NCBI GenBank assembly: GCA_948571325.1
Contig: CAOZKB010000047.1
Span: forward strand, 1-7,504
From: an uncultured Candidatus Saccharibacteria bacterium
GTDB lineage: Bacteria; Patescibacteriota; Saccharimonadia; Saccharimonadales; Saccharimonadaceae
Direction: 5' to 3'
DNA length: 7,504 nucleotides
A program made the position numbers and the translations under genes. This document shows positions 1 through 5,221 of the stretch, piece after piece (within the stretch, counting starts at the first letter, position 1; every line of letters begins with the position of its first letter). Below the pieces are notes generated by a model, which worked only from the letters and a program-made list of their open reading frames with translations, was not told where the DNA came from and ran no database searches.

Positions 1-881
1 ATTTGGCTTATGATTTAGTCAAAGGGAAGGTATTAACTCCGAGTGATACGGATGTAACGAGTGATTGGGTGGTGCCAGTGGGGACGGAGATGAAATTGAC
101 AAATCCTGGATCGAATAATGCTGATACTTATTCTTGGGATCTCGGTCAATGGCTTAATGCCAAGCCCTCAGTACGGTCATGGTGTGAGTTTGATATTAAT
201 AATACTTTTGAGGCATGTGAGGCTTATCGAAATGTGGCAGATTGGCGGCCGACTTTTATTGCACAAGAGGGAAAATTAGGTACTTATAGTGGTTATGTAG
301 CAGTGAACGAGGCTGCAAAGACTTATGATGCTCATTATTTAAATGGGATTTACTATCAGTGGAATACGGCGACAGCGGGAAGCGGGGTGGATTTGGTTAA
401 CAAAGCTGGAGCAGCGGCGGCAACAGATATGTCGAAGTTAATAGATGCACCGAATTCAATCTGCCCCAAAGGCTGGCAGTTGCCAAGGGGAGGAATGAAC
501 TTGGCACAGGGGACGGAGCAGTTTCAGAGACCGTTTGATAGAGAAAAGAGTTTTTACGCCTTAGCTAAAGCATATGGGTATGGAGTTAACCGAGTTGAGT
601 ATTCATCAGTTGGAGATTGGTTAGGCCTATCTACGCAGATATTAGATGGTCGGGGACAGGATTTTATGAAGGCGCCGGTGTTCGGTTCTTCTGCGGGATT
701 GCTACATCCATATCATGGTTCTATTGTGAACGCGGGTCTTGGAAATGCATATTGGACATCGACGCCATATCCGGTGATGAGGACGTATACAAATCAGTTC
801 ACGATTAGTCAAAACGACTTGCATCCCAATACAGGAATAGATGGTTATCATGCTGTACCGATGCGGTGCGTAGTGAAATAG
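1..881 (+). CDS. FISUMP-domain surface protein, 3' part (5' end outside window)
   Basis: C-terminal ~292 residues of a larger protein; the first full codon is at 3. The TTG there is not a start: it aligns with the L of the N-L-A-x-D-L stretch in the paralog at the right end of the window, and the leading AT fits the end of an Asn codon. The family is recognised as the Fibrobacter succinogenes major paralogous (FISUMP) domain, usual in secreted or surface-anchored Saccharibacteria proteins; its molecular role is unknown. Visible landmarks are KTYDAHYL near residue 107, NTATAGSG near 121, SICPKGWQLP at 152-161, YWTSTP at 250-255 and a C-terminal MRCVVK. Cysteines at 61, 72, 154 and 289 recur in the paralog and probably form disulfides outside the cell. 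It ends with TAG and is followed by a strong terminator. The sense strand is strongly G-rich, like the core genes. Signal peptide and anchor, if any, lie outside the window. Confidence 0.85.
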   Translation, partial: LAYDLVKGKVLTPSDTDVTSDWVVPVGTEMKLTNPGSNNADTYSWDLGQWLNAKPSVRSWCEFDINNTFEACEAYRNVADWRPTFIAQEGKLGTYSGYVAVNEAAKTYDAHYLNGIYYQWNTATAGSGVDLVNKAGAAAATDMSKLIDAPNSICPKGWQLPRGGMNLAQGTEQFQRPFDREKSFYALAKAYGYGVNRVEYSSVGDWLGLSTQILDGRGQDFMKAPVFGSSAGLLHPYHGSIVNAGLGNAYWTSTPYPVMRTYTNQFTISQNDLHPNTGIDGYHAVPMRCVVK

Positions 882-914
882 GGCTAGAAACTTTAATTTT
901 ATAGGAGTGAAATG

Positions 915-953
915 GCTTGAGCTTGTATACCTTATATAAGTTCAAGCTTTTTT
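915..953 (+). terminator. Intrinsic terminator after the left FISUMP gene
   Basis: A 15-bp stem (915-929 with 933-947, including two G-T wobbles) closes a CCT loop and is followed directly by six T (948-953). It lies 33 nt after the FISUMP stop codon and just before the 3' end of the convergent gene on the other strand. The opposite strand has no T-run after the hairpin, so it should act mainly on + transcripts. Confidence 0.88.
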
Positions 954-960
954 GGGGTGA

Positions 961-1584
961 TTATTTGATTTCGGAATAAGTTTCGAAGCTTTCTTGGATG
1001 GTGGTGAGATTAGAGTCCATTTGGGTGATGATTTCAAGGAGAGCGTCGTCTTTGGCGCGGGCTTCGAGTTCGGAACACATAGAAAGAAGAAGGGAGACTT
1101 GATATTCGATCTGATTTTTGTACATGCGATCGAGAATTCCATTGAGGCGGGCGTTGGTGAGGTTGCGTTCGAGTTTTTCGGTCATTGTGGTCTCTTCTTC
1201 GAGGATAGAATTTTTTGGGGTGGTGGCTTGTTTGCCGTATTTTGATTCGAGATAGTTTTCCAGTTGGTTTTGGCTGCTGGTTAGGATAGCGTCAAGTGAG
1301 CTACCAATGGAACGAAGACGAGAGCTTTTAAGTAGTTTATTGTATGTTTTTAGCGTTTTGTCAAGATTTATACTGCGTGTATAAATTTGTTTAGTTAATT
1401 CGGGGATGCGACTATTAACATTGCTAATGATGCCACCGATAAGAAGAATAACCATGAATATAGCGAGTCCGATGCCGACGATTTTGGCTATTAAGGCAAC
1501 GGGGAATTTGCTAGAGGTAGTCTTTTTGGTAGAAACGGGGCGACTACTTTGGGAGATCTGGTTGAGATACTCAAGATTATTCAT
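961..1584 (-). CDS. Unknown single-pass membrane protein, 207 aa
   Basis: I do not recognise this protein. Residues 1-28 are hydrophilic and Ser/Thr/Lys-rich, residues about 29-54 form one hydrophobic membrane segment, and the remaining ~150 residues are polar and look mostly alpha-helical, with heptad-like Leu/Ile spacing around 70-115 and 130-205. The Lys residues just before the membrane segment suggest a cytoplasmic N-terminus and an extracytoplasmic helical C-terminal domain. The single Cys is at residue 170. The ATG at 1584 is chosen because a consensus TATAAT box ends only 8 nt upstream and there is no Shine-Dalgarno, so the mRNA should be leaderless. The gene converges with the left FISUMP gene and is divergent from the long-leader gene, with only ~65 bp holding both promoters. 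The + strand remains G-rich across it although the gene is on -, so this base skew probably reflects replication direction. Confidence 0.78.
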   Translation of the reverse strand: MNNLEYLNQISQSSRPVSTKKTTSSKFPVALIAKIVGIGLAIFMVILLIGGIISNVNSRIPELTKQIYTRSINLDKTLKTYNKLLKSSRLRSIGSSLDAILTSSQNQLENYLESKYGKQATTPKNSILEEETTMTEKLERNLTNARLNGILDRMYKNQIEYQVSLLLSMCSELEARAKDDALLEIITQMDSNLTTIQESFETYSEIK

Positions 1585-1592
1585 ATGAAACT

Positions 1593-1601
1593 ATTATAAC
1601 A
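1593..1601 (-). promoter_or_regulatory. Extended -10 promoter of the 207-aa gene
   Basis: On the minus strand this reads TGTTATAAT, a perfect TATAAT with the extended TGn element. No convincing -35 hexamer sits 16-18 nt upstream. Transcription should begin about 7 nt downstream, at or next to the ATG at 1584, giving a leaderless message. Confidence 0.7.
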
Positions 1602-1624
1602 CAGGAGATTTTTTGATTTTAGTA

Positions 1625-1653
1625 TTGACTTTTTTAATTAAGTATGCTACAAT
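1625..1653 (+). promoter_or_regulatory. Strong sigma-70 type promoter of the leader RNA and 108-aa gene
   Basis: TTGACT (1625-1630), a 17-bp spacer, and TACAAT (1648-1653) preceded by TGC, which adds an extended -10. The expected start of transcription is near 1660, right at the base of the first leader hairpin. This is the best complete -35/-10 pair in the window and matches the specificity expected of the RpoD encoded at 4238. Confidence 0.8.
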
Positions 1654-1659
1654 GAAAGC

Positions 1660-1902
1660 ATAAGGGGTAGTTGCTCCTTAGTGTATTTCAATAATTGGTC
1701 ATAAAATCACAAATTTAGCTACTAAATTTGTCTATAGCTAAGCTATAGACAGGATGTTCTAGAGGTTTTGGGCAGCATTGAGTGAATGGGAGTGGAGTTG
1801 ACTGAATGCTGTCCAGAACTGAATGTTATGCAAAGACTGGATGGTGGCTTGCGTAGGGAAAACCCTTTAAATTTTAGAGCGTAGGTACAATGGAGCGAGA
1901 AT
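1660..1902 (+). ncRNA. Structured 5' leader (candidate cis-regulatory RNA)
   Basis: About 243 nt without an open frame lie between the promoter and the ATG at 1903. Hairpins visible in order: 1661-1667 with 1674-1680 (7 bp, one G-T); 1709-1718 with 1722-1731 (10 bp, perfect); 1730-1739 with 1741-1750 (perfect inverted repeat); a compound stem of 1756-1760 with 1815-1819 and 1770-1779 with 1805-1814 (10 bp, one wobble); and AGGG-AAAA-CCCT at 1855-1866. The Shine-Dalgarno GGAG (1892-1895) lies 7 nt before the ATG. Bases 1671-1677 (TTGCTCC) form the 3' arm of the first hairpin and can instead pair with 1892-1898 (GGAGCGA), which includes the Shine-Dalgarno. I see no signature of tmRNA, RNase P RNA or SRP RNA and match it to no known riboswitch class. 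It may be a leader, a separate small RNA, or both. Confidence 0.55.
1709..1750. repeat. Two overlapping perfect inverted repeats
   Basis: The first repeat is ACAAATTTAG, loop CTA, then CTAAATTTGT (1709-1731). The second is GTCTATAGCT, one central A, then AGCTATAGAC (1730-1750). They share the two bases 1730-1731, so both full helices cannot form at once, and both carry a TAGCTA core. They could be RNA hairpins of the leader, or a DNA operator pair, lying ~50-90 nt after the expected transcription start. Confidence 0.75.
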
Positions 1903-2229
1903 ATGAGCAAAAAAGCATCAGAAACAAAGGCAGTAGAGGTTCTGAAACTGGTAGACTTAAAGAAAGTCATACACGAGGGTACGACGGTTATGCTTCATAT
2001 GGGGCGGTCGGTGGATGACGAGTTTTTAGCTATGTTTCAGATGTTAAGACGTCTGGAAGTGCCTGAGTATCAGGCATATTTGAGAGAACATCTGCCAGAG
2101 TTATCGGCGATGGCGGAGAGGGTGAAGTATCGGGACCCGCTAGGACAGGCGCTGAGGAATGCTAAGGATTTCTTTGTGGGGTTGCCTGAATTGCCGGAAT
2201 CTTTAGCGGCTTTCTTGGCAAGGTGTTGA
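1903..2229 (+). CDS. Hypothetical protein, 108 aa, behind structured leader
   Basis: I do not recognise this protein. It has no membrane segment or signal peptide and looks alpha-helical: a basic N-terminus (MSKKASETK), helical stretches around 10-24, 37-70 and 78-93, a Pro-containing turn around 95-98, and a single Cys as the last residue. The ATG at 1903 is supported by GGAG at 1892-1895 with 7-nt spacing, and the frame ends in TGA, the only TGA stop among the genes here. It is preceded by a ~243-nt structured leader and a strong promoter, and followed by an intrinsic terminator, so it is probably its own transcript. It occupies the place where rpsU precedes dnaG in the classical macromolecular-synthesis operon, but it is longer than the small basic S21 protein and does not resemble it. 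It shares the dnaG reading frame, but two TGA stops, a terminator and a promoter separate them. Confidence 0.7.
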   Translation: MSKKASETKAVEVLKLVDLKKVIHEGTTVMLHMGRSVDDEFLAMFQMLRRLEVPEYQAYLREHLPELSAMAERVKYRDPLGQALRNAKDFFVGLPELPESLAAFLARC

Positions 2230-2291
2230 ATTTGGTTGTTTTTGGTGATGTTCAGCGACACTGTTGGGTGCTGGTGATGGTTTTATGACGG

Positions 2292-2326
2292 AAATCCCTC
2301 AGCTGTTGGGCTGGGGGATTTTGTAT
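2292..2326 (+). terminator. Intrinsic terminator between the 108-aa gene and dnaG
   Basis: A 12-bp stem (2292-2303 with 2310-2321, one T-G wobble) has a six-base loop (TGTTGG) and is followed by a T-rich but interrupted tail, TTTTGTATT. It ends about 12 nt before the dnaG -10 element, so it insulates dnaG from the upstream transcript and occupies the space where a dnaG -35 box would lie. Confidence 0.8.
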
Positions 2327-2337
2327 TGGGGGAGATT

Positions 2338-2346
2338 TGGTATAAT
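2338..2346 (+). promoter_or_regulatory. Extended -10 promoter of dnaG
   Basis: TGG followed by TATAAT (2341-2346) is a perfect -10 with the TGn extension. No good -35 is present; that position overlaps the 3' arm and T-run of the preceding terminator. Only six bases (AAGGGT) separate the box from the ATG at 2353, so the transcript should start at or beside the ATG. Confidence 0.72.
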
Positions 2347-2352
2347 AAGGGT

Positions 2353-3987
2353 ATGGATGATGCGAAGGAGGAAATTCGGGCGCGGTTACCGGTGGAAGAT
2401 GTGGTGGGGCAGTACATTGAGTTGAAGCGGGCAGGACGGAGTTTGAAAGGGCGGTCGCCGTGGGGAGTGGATAAAACACCGAGTTTTATGGTGTCGCCGG
2501 AGAAGGGGATTTGGCATGATTTTTCGTCGAATAAGGGTGGTGATATTTTTGCATTTGTAATGGAAGTGGAGGGGATTTCTTTTCGGGAAGCATTGGAGAA
2601 ATTGGCAGCGCAGGCGGGAGTGGAGTTGCAGCGGTATGGCGGAGGAGATCAGAAGTTGGCCGAGAAAAAGCGACGGATGAAGGAAATTTTGGAATTGTCA
2701 TGTAAGTATTATCAGTTTTGCTTGACGAAGAGTGAAAAAGCGATTGAGTATGCAGTGCAGAAGCGGCGGATGTTGAAGGGGACGTTGGAGGATTTTCGGA
2801 TTGGTTATGCGCCGAATGTGGGGAAGGCATTGGTGCAGTTTTTGACAAAACGGGGATATAAGCCGGCAGAGATGGAAGCGGCAGGGGTGTTGAACCGGTT
2901 TGGTGGAGATCTTTTTCGGGGGCGAATGATGGTGCCGTTTATTGATACGGGGGGCGTGATTGGTTATACGGCGCGGATTTTGGGGCAGGGGGAGCCGAAA
3001 TATTTGAATACGCCGGAGACATTATTGTTTAATAAGGGACGGTTTGTGTTTGGGCTGGTGCAGGCGAAGGAGGCGATACGACAGAATGGTTTTGTGGTGA
3101 TTGTGGAGGGGAATATGGACGTGATTTCGTCGCATCAGGCAGGGGTGCGGGAGGCAGTGGCGACAAGTGGGACGGCGATGACGGAATTGCATTTGAAAAA
3201 AATATCAAGATTGACACCGGACGTGCGCTTAGCGTATGACGGGGATGCGGCTGGGGTGAAGGCGACGGAACGGGCGATTATGATGGCGGGGGATTTGGGA
3301 GTGAATCTGAGTGTGATTTCGGATTATCATGGAGCGAAAGATCCGGATGAATTGATTCGGAAAGACCCGAAATTGTGGCAGGAGGCGGTGCAGAGTTATC
3401 GGCCGGCGGTGGAATGGTTATTAGATAAATATGAGGAGAATTTGGATCTGCGTTCTGGGGTGGGGAAGCGAGAATATTCGGATGTGGCGTTGAAGATTCT
3501 GAAGTTTGTGAATGACCCAGTGGAACGAAAGCATTATGAAAAAATGGTGGCGCGGAGACTGGACTGCGAAGTGGAAGATTTGCTGGAAAAAGAGCGGCGA
3601 ATTAAGACATTTGGTGATGAACGGAAGCGTTTGAAAAAGTTGGAGCTAGAGGCAACATCGGATGTGTTGGCAGGGGTGCGAGATAGTTTGCAAGCGATTA
3701 TTATATATGGTAAGGTTGAGAACGTGAAGGGGGTGGAATTGACGGAGGATAAGACGAAGCTGGCGGAACTGGAGATGATTTTTGAGACGCGCTATCAGGG
3801 TTGGGAAAAGTCGGCGCTGGAAAAAGAAGCGGCGGAACTTTTAGTGCGGTATAAGGCGGAAATGAATAAGCAGGAAGTAGAGCAGTTGATGGCGGAGTTG
3901 GAGGATTTAGAAGAGCAAGAAGGGGAAGCAGCGGAAGTAAAAGCAGCGGAGATTTTGCGGAGAATTATGGAGTTGAAGCGAAAATAA
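2353..3987 (+). CDS. dnaG: DNA primase DnaG with degenerate zinc-binding site
   Basis: DnaG makes RNA primers for DNA replication at the fork, working with the replicative helicase. This 544-residue protein has the N-terminal CHC2-type fold (about 1-95), with the conserved KTPSF at 41-45 and GGDIFAFVM at 62-70, then the primase core and the Toprim domain. Key catalytic residues are present: VEGNMDV with E252 (usual VEGYMDV), YDGDAAG with D296 and D298, and D330-P-D332. All four zinc ligands are missing: the positions of Cys, His, Cys, Cys hold S35, G38, D56 and S59. The C-terminal part (about 360-544), where helicase binding is expected, is highly charged and ends in an acidic coiled-coil-like stretch (490-544). 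The ATG at 2353 fits the family N-terminus; the TTG at 2326 would lie upstream of the -10 box. No Shine-Dalgarno is visible, so translation is probably leaderless. Its 3' end abuts a hairpin shared with the opposite-strand tRNA. Strand composition is extremely G-rich. Confidence 0.95.
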   Translation: MDDAKEEIRARLPVEDVVGQYIELKRAGRSLKGRSPWGVDKTPSFMVSPEKGIWHDFSSNKGGDIFAFVMEVEGISFREALEKLAAQAGVELQRYGGGDQKLAEKKRRMKEILELSCKYYQFCLTKSEKAIEYAVQKRRMLKGTLEDFRIGYAPNVGKALVQFLTKRGYKPAEMEAAGVLNRFGGDLFRGRMMVPFIDTGGVIGYTARILGQGEPKYLNTPETLLFNKGRFVFGLVQAKEAIRQNGFVVIVEGNMDVISSHQAGVREAVATSGTAMTELHLKKISRLTPDVRLAYDGDAAGVKATERAIMMAGDLGVNLSVISDYHGAKDPDELIRKDPKLWQEAVQSYRPAVEWLLDKYEENLDLRSGVGKREYSDVALKILKFVNDPVERKHYEKMVARRLDCEVEDLLEKERRIKTFGDERKRLKKLELEATSDVLAGVRDSLQAIIIYGKVENVKGVELTEDKTKLAELEMIFETRYQGWEKSALEKEAAELLVRYKAEMNKQEVEQLMAELEDLEEQEGEAAEVKAAEILRRIMELKRK

Positions 3988-4022
3988 AAATATCTTGCGT
4001 ATTTATATTACGAAAGATATTT
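3981..4022 (-). terminator. Terminator of tRNA-Val, hairpin shared with the dnaG 3' end
   Basis: A 9-bp perfect stem (3988-3996 with 4014-4022), a G/A mismatch and four further pairs (3998-4001 with 4009-4012) close a 7-base loop. On the minus strand it is followed by a T-rich tail (TTTTTATTTT, overlapping the last dnaG codons), as expected for ending the tRNA transcript. On + the tail is only TTTGGTATT, so it would terminate dnaG weakly at best, though it may protect its 3' end. Confidence 0.75.
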
Positions 4023-4035
4023 GGTATTCTGTCAA

Positions 4036-4112
4036 TGGTGGGCGGTAGAGGATTTGAACCTCTGACCTCGTCTACGTCAAAGACGCGCTCTAGCCAACTG
4101 AGCTAACCGCCC
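4036..4112 (-). tRNA. tRNA-Val (anticodon GAC)
   Basis: A full cloverleaf on the minus strand: acceptor GGGCGGT pairing with ACCGCCC, D-stem GCTC/GAGC with a GG-containing loop, anticodon stem CGTCT/AGACG, loop TTGACGT, variable AGGTC, T-stem AGAGG/CCTCT with loop TTCAAAT. The anticodon GAC reads GTC (and GTT weakly). A35, C36 and discriminator A73 match valine identity, and the D-arm and loop resemble E. coli tRNA-Val(GAC). The 3' CCA is encoded (4036-4038). The base after the anticodon is G37 rather than the usual A. It lies between dnaG and rpoD but on the opposite strand, with its own promoter and terminator. Confidence 0.96.
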
Positions 4113-4123
4113 GGATAATTTGT

Positions 4124-4152
4124 ATTTTAGCACAGAATAGTTGTTTTGAAAA
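4124..4152 (-). promoter_or_regulatory. Promoter of tRNA-Val
   Basis: On the minus strand: TTTTCA (-35, 4/6 match), 17-bp spacer, TAAAAT (-10, at 4124-4129) with a TGC extension. The mature tRNA begins 11 nt after the -10, leaving a very short 5' precursor. The region 4113-4237 thus holds this promoter and the rpoD promoter pointing away from each other. Confidence 0.65.
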
Positions 4153-4201
4153 GGGGTAAAAATAAAACTAGTGGGGGGTAGTGAGTTGGCTAATTTAGAG
4201 G

Positions 4202-4229
4202 TTGATTTTCTCGAAAAATTCGGTATATT
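4202..4229 (+). promoter_or_regulatory. Promoter of the rpoD operon
   Basis: TTGATT (4202-4207), a 16-bp spacer and TATATT (4224-4229). The ATG of rpoD follows after only 8 bases, so transcription should start at or next to the start codon. There is no Shine-Dalgarno in the interval. Confidence 0.7.
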
Positions 4230-4237
4230 AGTATGTA

Positions 4238-5212
4238 ATGGAGAATAGTGAAGAAGAAATCTTAAAGGGTAAAAATCCGATTATGGATCTCAATGAGCCG
4301 GCAATGGAAGAATTGGCGGCGGAAGATGAGCTATCGGATGAAGAGTTAGCGATTACTGCGGATAATGTCGATGCTTTCGCGGACGATTCGGTACGAATGT
4401 ATTTGCGGGAGATTGGTAAAATTCCGCTTTTGACTCAAGAGGAAGAGTTGGAGCTAGCGAAAAAAGTACTAGAAGGTGATAAAAAGGCTAAAGACAAGCT
4501 GGCTGAGGCGAATATGCGCTTGGTGGTGTCGATTGCGAAGCGTTATGGTGGGCGCGGATTGGACTTTTTGGACTTGATTCAAGAGGGGAATACAGGGTTG
4601 CTGCGTGCGGTGGAGAAATTTGATCCAGATAAAGGATTCAAATTCTCGACTTACGCAACATGGTGGATTCGGCAGGCGATTACGCGGGCGATTGCAGATC
4701 AAGCTCGGACGATTCGGATTCCGGTGCATATGGTGGAGACGATTAATAAGGTGCTACGGACGACGCGACGCTTGACGCAGGAGTTGAACCGTGAGCCGAC
4801 CAACGAAGAGATTGCCGAGGCAATGGGTCTTGAGGTGGATAAAATTGAGAATGTCATGCGGATTAAGCAGGACATTGCGTCGCTTGACGCTTCAGTGGGG
4901 CGCGATGGGGATGATGAGGAGTCGGTGCTGGGAGATTTTGTGGAGGACTCGGAGCGAGATTCGCCAGAGGATGCAACGGCAAATCAGATTTTGAAAGAGC
5001 AAATTGCAGAGATTTTGACAACTTTGAGTGAGCGGGAGCAGAAGATTATTAAATTGCGGTTTGGTATTGGTGGTGGGCGTCCGCATACGCTGGAAGAGGT
5101 GGGAAACGAATTCTCAGTGACTAGGGAACGAATTCGCCAGATTGAAGCAAAGGCTTTGGCAAAGTTACGCAAGCAAAAAGAAACAAAGAAATTGCACGAA
5201 TATTTGCGTTAG
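4238..5212 (+). CDS. rpoD: Primary RNA polymerase sigma factor RpoD (sigma-70/SigA)
   Basis: The housekeeping sigma factor that directs RNA polymerase to -35/-10 promoters. At 324 residues it is compact (E. coli 613, B. subtilis about 370). Residues 1-49 are very acidic and stand in for a short or absent region 1.1. Region 1.2 begins at about 50 (DDSVRMYLREIGKIPLL). Region 2 spans about 90-161, with ANMRLVVSIAKRY (91-103) and the -10-reading helix around YATWWIRQAITRAI (139-152). Region 3 covers about 162-240, including the acidic SVLGDFVED finger (229-237). Region 4.2, the -35-reading helix-turn-helix, is HTLEEVGNEFSVTRERIRQI (283-302). The intact DNA-contact motifs agree with the TATAAT/TTGACT-like promoters in this window. 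The ATG at 4238 is supported by the promoter 8 nt upstream. It heads an operon with the pilin-like and lipid-kinase genes. Confidence 0.97.
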   Translation: MENSEEEILKGKNPIMDLNEPAMEELAAEDELSDEELAITADNVDAFADDSVRMYLREIGKIPLLTQEEELELAKKVLEGDKKAKDKLAEANMRLVVSIAKRYGGRGLDFLDLIQEGNTGLLRAVEKFDPDKGFKFSTYATWWIRQAITRAIADQARTIRIPVHMVETINKVLRTTRRLTQELNREPTNEEIAEAMGLEVDKIENVMRIKQDIASLDASVGRDGDDEESVLGDFVEDSERDSPEDATANQILKEQIAEILTTLSEREQKIIKLRFGIGGGRPHTLEEVGNEFSVTRERIRQIEAKALAKLRKQKETKKLHEYLR

Positions 5213-5221
5213 GAGAGTAAA

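Noticed and set aside
3..5. TTG at 3 as the start codon of the left FISUMP gene.
   Set aside because: It aligns with an internal Leu of the paralog (after W-M-T-Q-N), so the gene continues beyond the left edge.
994..1245. Open frame of 83 codons on + inside the 207-aa gene.
   Set aside because: It is antisense to a frame with a clear membrane segment, helical pattern and promoter; no ribosome site is seen.
1660..1902. The leader as tmRNA, RNase P RNA, SRP RNA or 6S RNA.
   Set aside because: The tRNA-like end, the conserved RNase P core, the SRP loop and the single long bulged helix of 6S are not visible.
1743..1970. Open frame of 75 codons on the minus strand across the leader.
   Set aside because: It overlaps the structured leader and the start of the 108-aa gene, lacks a ribosome site, and its composition is that of a shadow frame.
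2227..2352. The 108-aa gene and dnaG are in the same frame, separated only by TGA codons at 2227 and 2275, which could suggest UGA recoding (as in Absconditabacteria/Gracilibacteria) and a fused protein.
   Set aside because: No in-frame TGA occurs in dnaG, rpoD, the lipid kinase or the FISUMP genes despite many Gly codons, and a terminator plus a consensus -10 lie in the gap. Two stops in ~42 codons of one frame is the chance expectation.
2326..2352. TTG at 2326 as an upstream start for dnaG, adding nine residues.
   Set aside because: It lies before the TATAAT at 2341-2346, so it would not be on the expected transcript, and the family N-terminus fits MDDAKEEI at 2353.
4233..4238. ATG-TAA just before the rpoD start, as a minimal upstream open frame.
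   Set aside because: If transcription starts at about 4236-4238 this codon pair is only partly transcribed; most likely chance.
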